Shown here: one piece after another, positions 10,942-21,794 of the stretch
Position numbering within the stretch: position 1 is the first letter of the stretch
How the letters are laid out: every line of letters begins with the position of its first letter
Source of the DNA: Sophora flavescens
Lineage: Eukaryota > Streptophyta > Magnoliopsida > Fabales > Fabaceae
Reading direction: 5' to 3'
Assembly: GCA_030762895.1 (NCBI GenBank)
Contig: CM061062.1
Location: forward strand, 289,832,985 to 289,896,984
Length of the DNA: 64,000 bases
The notes under the pieces: model-generated
The model's database searches: none
Told to the model about the DNA's origin: nothing
The model's input: only the letters and a program-made list of their open reading frames with translations
Program-made: the position numbers and the translations under genes

Positions 10942-12468
10942 TTGGCTTTTGAGAAGTTGTCAACCTTTACAGGCACGGCTTTAGAGAAGGTGAATGCGAC
11001 AATTGACAAGTGGGCAACGCATACAGGGGCGGCAATTCACAATCTAGAGACACAGATGGCCCAACTCGCAAAGCAACTAAATGAGCGTCTCCCAGGCACT
11101 TTCCCAGGTAATACAGAGAACAACCCTAAGAATCAATGCAATGCCATAACAACTAGAAGCGGGAGGGTGTTAGAATCTAACAGGGGTGCAATTAGTTCTC
11201 AGGAAGACAAGGCCCCGGAACAACCGCATGTTGAGGAAGAGCAACCTGAGAAAGAAGAGTTGGTAAGTGACAAGGCACCGAAGCAAGGGGGAAGGCTGAA
11301 ACTTGTAGATGAAGAGTTCCGAAAGAAGAAGTGGGTTGAACCCCAAGACCTCCCGCCTTACATGAAGGTACCGTATCCTGAAAGATTGAAGAAGCCTCAA
11401 CAGGATAAGCAATTCAATAAGTTCCTTGATGTCTTCCGAAAACTTCAAATTAACATTCCATTCGCGGAAGCCTTGGAACAGATGCCATCATATTCCCGGT
11501 TTATGAAGGATCTTCTCACAAAGAAACGGAGAATAGGGGATGAGGAAACGGTTGCTTTGACCGAGGAGTGTAGTGCCATTCTTCAAAGAAAACTACCTCC
11601 AAAGTTGAAGGATCCCGGGTCTTTTTCGATACCATGCACCATTGGGGGGATGACTGTAGGGAAGGCATTATGTGATCTAGGGGCAAGCATCAACTTGATG
11701 CCCCTCTCTATGATGAAGAGGTTGGGGATCAAAGAAGTCAAGGATACACGGATGTCACTCCAACTGGCAGATCGTTCTGTAAAATATCCTTATGGGGTAG
11801 TCGAAGACTTGTTAGTGAAGGTGGACAAGCTCATATTTCCGGCGGACTTTGTAGTGCTTGATATGGATGAAGACGCCGAGATCCCTCTCATATTGGGTAG
11901 GCCCTTCTTGGCCACTGGGGGTGCCTTGATAGATGTGCGACAAGGGAAACTCACTCTAAGGGTGCAAGATGATGAGGTAGTCTTCAATCTCTTTGAAGCA
12001 ATGAAGCACCCTGCAGAGAGGACGGAAGTGTATCGTGTGGATATGGTGGATCCAACTGTCAAGGCAAAGGCAACTAGAGAAGCCCATGGTTCCTCACTTG
12101 CTCAAGTGTTGGTAAAATCCCATGATGATGATAGAGAGGAAAGAGGCCCTTTGGGGGATGAGGTCTATCTTGAATGGTTAAAAGACATGGAAGCCATACC
12201 GAGTCTCCCAAAGGATGAATGTGCAAGGGAAGAGAGCAACAACAAGGGCATGGACAAAGAGGATAAGGCACCAAAGTTGAAAGGTGGCACAACCGTGGTG
12301 GTCAATGCAGACAATGAGTTGATCCCAAAAAGGACCATCACGGGGTGGAGAGTTCGTGTTGATTATAGAAGGATGCTGGACTTAAATGAGTTGTCCGGGA
12401 ACAGCATGCGAGCATATGAAAGGGCAAGAGCCTACAGGAAACGGATTGAGGCAGGGCATGGCAAGTAG
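10942..12468 (+). CDS. GAG C-terminus and aspartic protease, ending inside RT motif 1 (element C)
   Basis: 508 aa. Residues ~30-50 carry the GAG-end phrase NLETQMAQLAKQL and then AITTRSGRVL. The retropepsin-like protease active site is CDLGASINLMPLS at ~243-255, followed by the conserved GRPFLATGGALIDVRQGKL at ~319-337. A linker leads to ELIPKRTITGWRVRVDYRR (~461-479), the first conserved block at the start of the reverse transcriptase. Unrelated residues then follow and the frame stops. All downstream RT motifs, RNase H and integrase are missing, so an internal deletion has fused gag-pro to 3' noncoding sequence. The start is set by the ORF; the true translation start lies upstream in gag. 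Confidence 0.82.
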   Translation: MAFEKLSTFTGTALEKVNATIDKWATHTGAAIHNLETQMAQLAKQLNERLPGTFPGNTENNPKNQCNAITTRSGRVLESNRGAISSQEDKAPEQPHVEEEQPEKEELVSDKAPKQGGRLKLVDEEFRKKKWVEPQDLPPYMKVPYPERLKKPQQDKQFNKFLDVFRKLQINIPFAEALEQMPSYSRFMKDLLTKKRRIGDEETVALTEECSAILQRKLPPKLKDPGSFSIPCTIGGMTVGKALCDLGASINLMPLSMMKRLGIKEVKDTRMSLQLADRSVKYPYGVVEDLLVKVDKLIFPADFVVLDMDEDAEIPLILGRPFLATGGALIDVRQGKLTLRVQDDEVVFNLFEAMKHPAERTEVYRVDMVDPTVKAKATREAHGSSLAQVLVKSHDDDREERGPLGDEVYLEWLKDMEAIPSLPKDECAREESNNKGMDKEDKAPKLKGGTTVVVNADNELIPKRTITGWRVRVDYRRMLDLNELSGNSMRAYERARAYRKRIEAGHGK

Positions 12469-14250
12469 TTTCTTCCTCCGGAGTAACCCTCTGGGGTGAC
12501 TTGAGTCAGGCTCGGGACGTTAAACAAGCGCTACTTGGGAGGCAACCCAAGCTAGGTATCCTTTATTTTTAGTTCTATCATTTTCATTTATAAAAAAAAA
12601 AAAAAAAACTTGATTCGCCACGCGAATCCACATTGGTCGCGCGAGACAGAAGCCCTGAATCTCTGGGGTTGCTTACTTTTCTGTCTCGCGTCGCGAGGTC
12701 TACTTTCGCCTCGCTATTCTGGGCATCATCATCTGTTGGGATTCCAGATTCGCCTCGCGAGTGGTATCTCGCCTCGCGAATCTGCACTTAAGGTTTTAAA
12801 TTGCAGGAGTTCTTCTAGGATGCTATGCAACAGAAGGGAGGCCGTGAGACCAATTGGATGAGGAGGCAACCATGGAAACTTGATCAGGGAGTATCCTCTC
12901 CTCTCCTCACTTTTGTTTTGTTTTTGTGTTTGCTTTTTGTTTTGTTTTTGTTTGTCACTCTTGAATAATTTGAGAAGATCAAGAGTTGTTGTATGAATGT
13001 CGTGTCGGCAAGCTTGTTGGATTTTCATTAAATTGAGCATAGATTTATTGCATGAATTATATTGACCATCGATGATTTCCCCCTAGGTTCTGAAATTAGA
13101 AAATTGATCCCCACTTAAAAATTGAAAATTGAACTTTGAGAATTTTATTGTGATTACTTGATTTATGATAAGTTTGGGGTGAGGGGGTGCACACACTAGG
13201 AATTGTATCTCGGTCAAACAATTTGCAAAATGTCCAGGTGAGGATTTGAGCCTCCAACTCTGTTTTTGAATGTGTGAATCACTGTTAAGTTACACTTTCC
13301 CGAATTTGCTTGAATCTCTATATGGTTTGCATGTTTATGTGTTGCATCAAATGATTTAGGCAATTTTCTTTGAATAACTACTTGGCCTAAAAAGGACCAT
13401 CCCTAATGCATGTTCCCTAGTTAGCCACATTGAGCCTAATTGACCTATTGTTTCTTGATGACCCTATATTACAAGCCAAAATCTGAAAAACCATGTTAAC
13501 CCAATCTTAGGATTAGGAGAGCATGGAAGCGTAGCAAGAGAATGGTTGTGAGGAACTAAGTTTGGGGTGGCTACAAGGTGATGTGTCATATTGGGGGTGA
13601 GAAAAAGAAAAATAAAGGTTGAAAAAAAAAATTGCCAAAAGAAAAGGGGCAAAACAAAAAAAAAAATAGCAAGGAAAAGGTTGTAGTCACCCGAGGCAAA
13701 AAGAAAAATGGAAAAAGTAATTTGAGTGGAATAAGTGTCAAATGCTCATGCTCTCTTAGTTCCTAGGGACTTAAGCCGAGTATCCTTGAATATCCTACCC
13801 TCAGCCAGGCCCCATTTCAACCTTTAAAAGACCTTCTGATGTTGCACACATGTTTTCGTGGGAACCATTTTTTTTTTTTTTTTGGAGATAAAAATCAAAT
13901 TCATGGGAAGTTCTCTTGATACGTGAAATTGAGTGAAAAGTTGATAGCCTTGACGAATTTGAGCGAATGAGTGAGATTTTACATGCCCTTGTGAGGAAGG
14001 CAATTGTTTGAAATTGGTGATCTTCCTTTTGTGTGTGACTCTGATCCTCAGCTTAGACTAATGATTGTATGAATGATAAAGTTCTCAATTGTTTAAAGTA
14101 AATGAATGTGGGGATTACATTGATGTAAGGGGGGGAGATCATTTGAGAAAAACTGTTTTGATTGCATGAAATTTGTGCGAAATCGGTTGATTCCTTTAGG
14201 CTTGCCAAGTCTTGAGTCATTTTTGAGTTTTAGCTTGCTTGGGGACAAGC
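12469..14250 (+). other. 3' noncoding region of element C
   Basis: It begins with 'gcgctacttgggaggcaacccaag' (12528-12551, split here only for naming), a phrase often found after pol in Athila/Calypso-type elements. It contains an A17 tract (12592-12608) and another cluster of CGCGA motifs (12613-12780). From ~12955 it is homologous to element A's 3' region. No ORF is supported. Confidence 0.65.
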
Positions 14251-14257
14251 AAGGTTT

Positions 14258-14268
14258 AAGTTTGGGGT
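14258..14268 (+). other. Polypurine tract region (element C)
   Basis: aagtttggggt lies a few bases before the 3' LTR start at 14273, in the same position as the identical sequence in element A (17987-17997). Confidence 0.6.
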
Positions 14269-14272
14269 GTTT

Positions 14273-15791
14273 TGATAAGCCTCTGGCTTATCTAGTTTTA
14301 TAACTAGATGGACTGTGGTTTTTGTGCAAATTATTCGAGTTCACTCTCGTTTTTACCAAATTTGCCTTGTTTTGTTCCTAAGTTGGACTTTGACTCGTTT
14401 TGTGTCTTTTGTGTAGTTTTTAGCTTATTTCGGATAGAATTATGCTTTTGTTTGCTTTTGGTGTTTTCAGGTCAATAAGTGAAGCTCTGAGAGTCAAGGA
14501 AAGTCAAGAAGCAGTGGAAAAAGCACTTCTGGAGATGCTCGCCTCGCGAGTGGATGCTCGCCTCGCGAGCCTGAACATCAGATAAAGCAGGAACAGTCAT
14601 CACTCTGGCTCACCCCGCGAACAGTATGCTCGCCTCGCGAATCATGAAGACATGGAAGTCAGAGACCATCACGGCCTAGCCGTGATGAAGGTCACAGCCT
14701 AGAATTGAAGTCTCGCCCCGCGAAAAGAATCTCGCCCCGCGAGAGTTTGAAGATCCTGGAAGACAGAGACCATCACGGCCTAGCCGTGATGAAGGTCACG
14801 GCTGTGACAGATTGAAGTTGGAAGACTCGCCCCGCGAACACACTCTCGCCTCGCGAAAATCCAAACTTGAATGCGCGCCAAAACTAAAATTCGCCTCGCG
14901 AAAGATGGTTCGCCCCGCAAGCGGGCGAGATTCAGAATCCTTATTTAAAGGCTGTTTCAGATCAGAAAGAAAAAGTTTGTTTTCATTTGTTTTGAGATCA
15001 GTTTAGGACGAATCCTTGTTTTCTTCTGGAGCTGCGTCTCCCTTTTTCTTATTTTATTTCATTATGGAGATTATGTCGGATTGTTTGTGCGTCGTCACGG
15101 GCATAAGGAACTAATCCCCTCGTCCGAGGGATCGATGAAGCCACCCATGGCGGTATAGTGTTAATGTGATGTATGTTTTTCTCCCCTTCTCTCAATACAT
15201 ATTTTCCAATTCTGATTTGATTGTGTTGATCATATGTGTTGCGTGATTAACTAGTTAAACGTGTTTGAGGCCGATCGGCGATTCGCGTTTTAGAACTTGG
15301 ATTGGAATCACTAATCGAATAATGAGCACGACAGTGGATTTAGGAGATTAGTGCAACCTTATAGGGAACAAGAATTAATAGAATTCGAGATTAGATTATG
15401 AGACCTAGTAAGTAATTAATCCAATCGTCGAATACGTCCTATTGAGCACGACAGTGGATATAGGAGAAATTGGGGGTCCCGGTTGACATTATAATTGAAC
15501 TTAGGGAGGAATACATCATCACTTGGGTACTATACAGGATTGGGTAGGTGGATTTGAGACCTTGGATATTTTAATTTCTGAATTTAATCACCTTAGCTTT
15601 AATCGATTTGTTACTTGAATTACGATAATAATCTATCTCTCTTAACCACCTTCCGTAACTTGACCAAACGTATCTGATTTCCTGCGGATTAGTCGAATTG
15701 GTAGCCCAATCCCTGAGTTCGACCTCGGTAATTACTTACCGTGTTTATTTTATTACTTGCGACGACCCGGTACACTTGCCGGTGACAGTCA
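14273..15791 (+). repeat. 3' LTR of element C
   Basis: About 99% identical by eye to 7972-9492, with the same CpG-motif pairs, hairpins and TATA-like box. Most differences are transitions, several of them at CpG sites, as expected from cytosine methylation and deamination. Confidence 0.88.
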
Positions 15792-15833
15792 ACAAGTTTT
15801 TGGCGTCGTTGCCGGGGATTGGCACACCAATTT
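15792..15833 (+). repeat. Ectopic copy of element C leader and PBS after the 3' LTR
   Basis: This 42-bp stretch is identical to 9493-9534, which is the sequence directly inside the 5' LTR including the tRNA-Asp PBS at 15801-15817. It should not follow a 3' LTR. It ends abruptly at 15833, where a 21-bp tandem repeat of the host LTR begins. Confidence 0.85.
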
Positions 15834-15920
15834 CGACCATGTTTCAGGTCCACTCGACCATGTTTCAGGTCCACTCGACCATGTTTCAGGTCCCTCATAT
15901 CACAGACCATGTTTCAGGTC
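15834..15920. repeat. 21-bp tandem repeat
   Basis: Unit cgaccatgtttcaggtccact, about three copies at 15834-15890, with a further partial copy (gaccatgtttcaggtc) near 15904-15919. It lies exactly at the junction between element C leader sequence and solo LTR B. Confidence 0.85.
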
Positions 15921-16134
15921 ACCCCCTAGTGCCCTAACCGGTCATCATAATCTCATAGATAACCTCAAAATAATCTCATCTCATCAATCTCGTCCTCATA
16001 TCACGATAATTATCTCGGTTAGGCACTGCTATCTCATATAGTATGCAATCCCCAAATACATCCTCGTGTCTCATATAACTTATGATTTACTCAATCCTCT
16101 AAGCACAATCATTACACTCATTCTATCATCATAA

Positions 16135-16135
16135 T

Positions 16136-16171
<36 letters not shown>

Positions 16172-16260
16172 AATAATAATAATAATAATTATCATCCCAT
16201 CAGTAGCAATATTAAAATAATAATTATGATAATAATAATAATAATAATAATAAGAAATAT
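16135..16260. repeat. CAA/AAT trinucleotide microsatellites
   Basis: A (CAA)n run near 16138-16170 passes into (TAA)n, and a second (AAT)n run lies near 16228-16253. Both are inside solo LTR B. Confidence 0.8.
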
Positions 16261-17750
16261 AATAAGTATAAACAAGTATTACTTTCACATCAACCAATCA
16301 AACATGTAATTATCACGTAATAAAATCATCTATGTATGTAGCGTAATGACGATAAACGCACAATTTCTATATCATCATCGGTACCACTAAGTAGTCCCTA
16401 ATATGATATAGACATTGTCCATTACTCGCTCTCATGTAGGGTTTGGGTCGCCCTACACCATTATCTAATTAAATGTAACCGCGCCGTTTCCGACGTTAAA
16501 TAGTTTCTTTCCCCCACCTGGAATGTCTTAAGCTAGCTCTGGGGTAATGAAACGGACACTCCCTATATTACCTCAAATCTGCCACACACCGTTCTACACC
16601 CTCCGGGGCTCCAAAAATTCACCTGAACACATCATTATGAAGCACACGTTACGTGTAGTCCAAATCTGAAGACGGAATTGGAAACCGATAAATGAATTGA
16701 AAGATAACCTCAATACCGTCGCCGACGGCATTTAGACATAAAAAGGACATAGGCTTACCTTAGCCTAATCAAGAAAAGAAAGATAGGATAATGAAGTAGA
16801 CATCATGAGGATCACAACGGTATAATCAGAATTTTGATAGGACGAACGGATTGACCGGAATCGGCTCCGGAAATTCTCTCTCTCTCACGGCCCCTCTCTC
16901 TTTTCTTTCTACGTCTCTCTCTCTAACTTATTGCTTTCTTTCTAGCTATTTTTCTTTCCTTCTTATACGCTAATTAACAAAAAATAAAATATGAAGAAGA
17001 CACCAAGTAAGAGGAAGAAAGAATATAGTTAGCGTGGAACTTAGATGTGTGACATGCTGCTTCAATTTACGTGGAACACTTAGTGAGAATGAAGGAATTC
17101 ATCCATTAAAGGCAAGCAGCTGCGTGTTTCCTTGTGATCAAGGAATTGACATGCATAAAGAAAATTGACAAGGAGGAGGTGTCACTAGTTTATTAAACGG
17201 CCATATGCCCCTTATCCTGATCCCATAAGTTTTAAGTTAATTATTTAGTGATAGGTACACAAATGAGTGATAAAATATTAAGCCTAAAATAAACATGTTT
17301 TTACTTTCTGAAATCTAAAAATAAAGATTGATAGATATACGTTTTTGAAATTCAAATTAGAGTAAAGATTAATAGTTGGACTGATCAACTAAGAAAATAC
17401 TCGATCCAAAATTTAATCTCCGATTAAGGTCAAACCAATTTATTTTCAACTCTAAAATTAAATTGAATGAAAATATAAAAATGCTTTTCTCTTAAACAAA
17501 TTATTTAAAATATTTTTCTGTACTGGTAGTAATAGTGACAATAATGTAACTTATTGTCTAGTAAGTGTGCATCCACTGAAATAAGTCAGTGCTAACGCAC
17601 CCAATAAAATAATTTGAAGAGAGTAATTTAATTACTCAAACTAAACCACATAACAAAATTAACAAACATCCAAATAAAATAATTAATCATATGTGTAATT
17701 ATATTTTAACCAGTTAAATAGCGTAATTAAAAACGGGCTGTTACAATCTC

Positions 17751-18001
17751 CCTTTTGTGTGTAACTTGGATCCCTAGCTTAGATTACTGATTGCATGAAT
17801 GATGGAATTCTCAATTGTTTAAAGTAAATGAATGTGGGGATTGCATTGTTGAAAAGGGGGGAATCATTGAGGAAAAATTGTTTTGTTGAAATTGCATGAA
17901 AATTTGTGCGAATTTGATTGAATCTTTTAAGCTTGCCAAGTTTGAGTGCTTTTGAGTTTTAGTTTGCTTGGGGACAAGCAAGGTTTAAGTTTGGGGTATT
18001 T
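17751..18001 (+). other. 3' noncoding region of element A (part 2) with PPT
   Basis: It continues the element-A sequence after solo LTR B and parallels 14030-14272 of element C. The PPT-like aagtttggggt is at 17987-17997, directly before the 3' LTR. Confidence 0.75.
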
Positions 18002-19272
18002 TGATCAGCCTCTGGCTCGACTAGTTTTTGACTAGTAAAGACCATGGTTTTATTCGAGTTTAATCTCGTTTTCGCCCAAATTAGACTTGATTGTCTTCAA
18101 GCAACATTTTGAGTCTCTAGAGTAGTTTTAAGGTAATTTAGCTGATTTAGAGTCAAATAAAGCACTTACTGTTGTTTCTTGTTTTCAGGTTAATAAAGAG
18201 AAGCAATTCTGGAATTATTCGCCTCGCGAGAGGTTACTAGCCTCGCGAGCCTGAAGCCTAGCTGTGCCAGAAATGCCATCCTCTCTGTCTCGCCACGTGA
18301 ACCATGTCTCGCCTCGTGAGCCTGGAAGTCAGAAAGCATCACGGTCAGCCCGTGATGCCCATCACGGGCATGATAAGAAGACCCCGAAGGACAGAGACCA
18401 TCACGGCTTAGCCGTGATGAAGGTCACGGCTTAGCCGTGATGAAGGTCACGGCTATGACAGATTGGAATTTGAAGCCTCGCCCCGCGAATCACTGTCTCG
18501 CCTCACGAGAACCCAATTTGAACTCGCGCCAAAATTAATATTCGCGTCGCGAGAGGCTACTCGCCTCGCGAGCGCGCGGAACCCAGAATCTGTATTTATA
18601 GTCTGTTTTAGGGCAGAACGATCCATCTTTTTTATCATCTTCTTTTCCTTTTAGAATAGAGGGCTGCGAATCAGGTTTTTGTTATATTGTAATGGAGAAC
18701 TAACTCCCTCGGATTAGTCTGTTGTAATCGGGTTCCATTGACGCTTGAGGTTTTGTAATTCCTGATTTCATTGCTTTTCTCTTTCAATACTATTCTATAT
18801 TCTCTGTTTGCTTAATTCAGTTTGTATCGAATGGGTATTGATTTGTTTCGATGATTGTGCGTTCCTATACTTAATCGCGTTTGCTTAATTCGCGTGTGTT
18901 CATTCGTGTTTGCTTAATTCACAAGAGCTTCACCCCGTTTGCTTAATTCGGGAATAGGAACGTACGTCAGGTAGTGTCGGTTTCGCTTGTTAATTGTTTA
19001 GAATCCGCTTAGGGCTTGGATTTATATGAATCGATGATAGCGGGAAACCGAGAGCAGTAGATTAGTCGTTTCAATTATTGACAATCACCTATTTGCATTA
19101 TTTTCTTAACTGTTTTCTTTATTTAGTTTCAAATCTTAAAACCCCCCAAATCTGACTTTTCTGCTAATAGCAATCCGAGAGTCCTTGTGAGACGATACTC
19201 GAGTTGTCGCACTTTCCCTAACTGCATTTTTGTAAACCGCTCGCTTTTTGACACGTGTGCGACAGCGTGTCA
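18002..19272 (+). repeat. 3' LTR of element A
   Basis: Matches 3305-4571. It carries a tandem duplication of a 23-bp hairpin unit (tcacggcttagccgtgatgaagg) near 18401-18446 and a ~19-bp deletion near 18998. The TSD gacac follows at 19273-19277. Confidence 0.88.
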
Positions 19273-19385
19273 GACACACAATCCACAACAACGTGTATAG
19301 GACACATAGTCCACAACAACGTATATAGGACACACAATCCACAACTTCATATATAGGACACACGGTCCACATCGTTGTGATACAG
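19273..19385. repeat. Tandem repeat, unit about 30 bp, in the outer solo LTR
   Basis: Four imperfect copies of a unit like gacacacaatccacaacaacg. A related copy, caacgtatgtaggacac, sits on the other side of element A at 3288-3304, so element A inserted inside this array. Confidence 0.75.
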
Positions 19386-21691
19386 ATCATGGATCCACGT
19401 GGTTTAACTCTAGTATCCCAACATCTCGATTACTAGGTTCACTTTTCAATGTTATTTTTCGTTCAGTGAAAAACAAATACAAAACCAAAACTTCCGTAAC
19501 TTATCCAAGTTATCGGATATTTTTACTTGAATAAATTCTTTTCAACAACATTTTCTTTTGAAATTCATTTTTAAAACTTTAAACTTTAGGAACTCCATTT
19601 CTTTTTCTAAAAATCTCCTTTATTTTGGAGAAGTCTATTTCCTTTCAAAAATATAGTAAACATTTTTGAAGGAAAACTCTTTCTAAGAACATTGGAAACT
19701 AAAATCTCATTTTCTATGGTACTTTACCATAAGTGTTCTCAAAATTATGTTTTTCTTCAAAATAAAATCCTTCAGCTTAAATAATTTTCCTTTATAAAAT
19801 TGTTTTGATTCCAAAAAATTTCTCTTTCATTAAAATGTTACTAAAAGAAATCTTTTCAAAACTTCAAAATAAATTTGTTTTTCTTCATGGTTTCTTACCA
19901 TGAAATCTTTTCAGAATTTGATTTTTCTTAGTGTAAAATCACTTAATTTTTTTCCCAAGTAAATTTCCTTCATAAAGGTTTTATTTTATTTCAAATATTC
20001 TGATAAAGTTTTGAAAGTATAACCCATTTTTCCTTCTTCTAAAACATTTCTTCAAAATAAATATTTATTTACATTGTTCTTCATATATTTTTTCTTAAGA
20101 CTTTTATCTTAAGGATTTAATTGAGCTCTAACCACAACATCAACCATAAGCACATATTAATAAATAATTAACCAAACATAACAAAAATCTACTTATTCAG
20201 CCAAGCAAACAATCAATACTTCAACTCAATCAAATATTTAACCATTATGACAATCATGACAATTTCAAATCAATACATTAAAACACACAAACACATATAA
20301 TTATCATAAATAATATCCCTCAGGCTGTCTCCCCTTACTTTTGTAGACCAGAACAAGATCTTTTATCCCGGGTTCCACAGTTTTCTCCCTGTTCAATGAA
20401 ACTTCTCAAGACTGGACGTCCACTAACAACTTGAACCTTGCAACACATGCAAGTAACCCAGCGACAACTTCTCAACATGAAATTCATGTTTTACAAACAA
20501 GCGCAGTCACGAGCAACGTCCAGAGAACGTCCAAGCACATCCAACAATTTAATAATCCTCAAAACATACATTCAAGGAAGTCATATATTTAATTTAACAA
20601 AATATAATTGACTTCCCATAAAGTCAAATTTGGAATAAAGGCTTTTTCACAAAAAATGTGGAAACTTTAATAGAATTTGAGAATTATAAAATTAAATTTT
20701 GAAATCATCAATTGAGAGTCCTAATTGCACAAGATCATGGTTAACTTTATAAAACAGTGCCCATTTCATAAAAAGTCAGGTTTAGGTTTAGGGTTCCTAA
20801 ACAAGATTTGAGGAAAACTCATTCTAAATAAATAATAACGAAACTGGTTTAGGGAATTAATAATTCACAGTCTCAATAGCATAAAACAAATGTTAAATTT
20901 CAGGATTAAAATCTGAAATCAAGGGTTATGGTTTCGAAATCAGTTTGGGGATTTTTCAACTAGAAGAGATTAGGGGTAAACACTTACCCAAGGTGATGAG
21001 GAAAGAACATGGTGGTTGGAAGGCCAACCGGCATGGCGGCTGGTGACGAGGGGTGACGGCAGCGGATATTCAACCTCTATGGTGACAACCAAAAGCAAAA
21101 GAAAGATACTCGGTCTCAAGAAAGAAGATGTGAAGGTTCAAAGGAGTACAAGAATGGTGAAACCACCATGAAAGGCGGCGGCGGAGTTTACCGCAGCAGA
21201 GCTCCGTTCGTTTAGCGTGACAGTGGCAGGGAGAGGCAGAGCGACGAGCTGGGCAGCCAAACGCTCGGGTTGCGGGGCTGGGTCGCGACTGGAGCTCGCG
21301 GTTGTCCTCCCACTCCGAGCGGCAGTCGGTCGGCGGTTATCTCCGATTAATGGCAAACCGATTTATTTTCAAATCTAAAATCAAATAGAGTAATATATGA
21401 AAATAATTTTCTTTCAATCATATCATTTAAAATATTTTTTATAAACAAATAATAATAGTGACAATAACGTAAATTATTGTCTAGTAAGCGTGCACGCACT
21501 GAAATACAACAGTGCTAACGTACTTAATAAAATCATTTTAAATGAGTAATTAAAACTACTCAAACTAAACCCCTTAAAATAAACAAGGTTAAACATCCAG
21601 AAAATTAATCTTTCCAAATAATATAAACATATAAACATACACATATATATAATTAATGTTATTCAAGAACAGTAAAAACCGGGGTGTTACA
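19386..21691. other. Remainder of the outer solo LTR, no gene
   Basis: AT-rich LTR sequence with a GC-richer patch at about 21000-21340. A short minus-strand frame there is low-complexity and unsupported as a gene. The end GGGGTGTTACA is followed by TSD atatt. Confidence 0.6.
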
Positions 21692-21760
21692 ATATTCTTC
21701 AAATATATCTGTGATTGATTGTTTCTTAAACAAATCATTGTTATTGATCTTAGACAATCT

Positions 21761-21794
21761 TTTATCCCGTGCCGGGCACGAATGCACATACTAG
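21761..21794 (+). mobile_element. Helitron-like 3' terminus
   Basis: A short hairpin, CGTGCC-G-GGCACG (21768-21780), is followed after 10 nt by CTAG (21791-21794) and then T. This is the arrangement of Helitron 3' ends: hairpin about 10-12 nt before CTRR, inserted between A and T. The 5' end was not found. A degenerate relative of the stem lies at about 1803-1822. Confidence 0.45.

Larger units (their letters stand above)
7972..15833 (+). mobile_element. Athila/Tat-like GAG-protease element C, non-autonomous, abnormal 3' end
   Basis: LTRs 7972-9492 and 14273-15791 (about 1.52 kb) differ at roughly 15 positions seen by eye, mostly C/T or G/A transitions, so this is the youngest gypsy insertion. 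The order is LTR, tRNA-Asp PBS, gag, protease, a truncated start of RT, a long noncoding region, PPT and LTR. RNase H and integrase are absent, so this is a GAG-carrying non-autonomous element. After the 3' LTR the sequence continues with a copy of the PBS and leader (15792-15833), then jumps into the host LTR. No TSD is visible. Confidence 0.85.
7165..17745. mobile_element. Solo LTR B (gypsy), itself split by element C
   Basis: It starts TGAGACGCCCCGACG and ends CGGGCTGTTACA, with TSD atctc at 7160-7164 and 17746-17750. Removing it restores the element-A sequence 'ggtgatctcccttttgtgtg', which parallels 14018-14037 in element C. What remains without C is about 2.7 kb with no coding region or internal terminal repeat, consistent with a solo LTR. 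Its right end is similar to the right end of the outer solo LTR. Confidence 0.78.
3305..19272 (+). mobile_element. Non-autonomous Athila/Tat-like LTR retrotransposon A
   Basis: LTRs of 1267 bp (3305-4571) and 1271 bp (18002-19272) begin TGATCAGCC and end GTGTCA, flanked by the TSD gacac (3300-3304 and 19273-19277). The PBS matches tRNA-Asp, and the PPT reads aagtttggggt. Without the inserted B and C elements the internal region is only about 2.85 kb. It holds one ORF (4818-6035) and a long noncoding 3' part, with no protease, RT, RNase H or integrase, so mobility would depend on a partner. The 3' noncoding half is homologous to that of element C, marking the two as relatives. Confidence 0.88.
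1908..21691. mobile_element. Solo LTR of a Ty3/gypsy element (outer layer of the nest)
   Basis: The element starts TGTAACACCCC and ends GGGGTGTTACA, a perfect terminal inversion, and is flanked by the 5-bp TSD atatt (1903-1907 and 21692-21696). After removing the younger insertion 3305-19272 plus one TSD copy, about 3.8 kb remains with no internal terminal repeat, PBS or coding region. That fits a solo LTR left by LTR-LTR recombination. TGTNACACCCC ends and multi-kilobase LTRs are typical of Tekay/Del-type chromoviruses (family knowledge), so the lineage is an inference. Its last ~340 bp resemble the last ~340 bp of the solo LTR 7165-17745, so the two belong to related families. Confidence 0.8.

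Noticed and set aside
15698..16041. Two overlapping plus-strand frames with repeated residues
   Set aside because: They are translations of the 3' LTR end and the 21-bp tandem repeat.
21138..21356. 72-codon minus-strand frame in a GC-richer patch
   Set aside because: Low-complexity Ala/Ser/Arg content in LTR sequence; no support.
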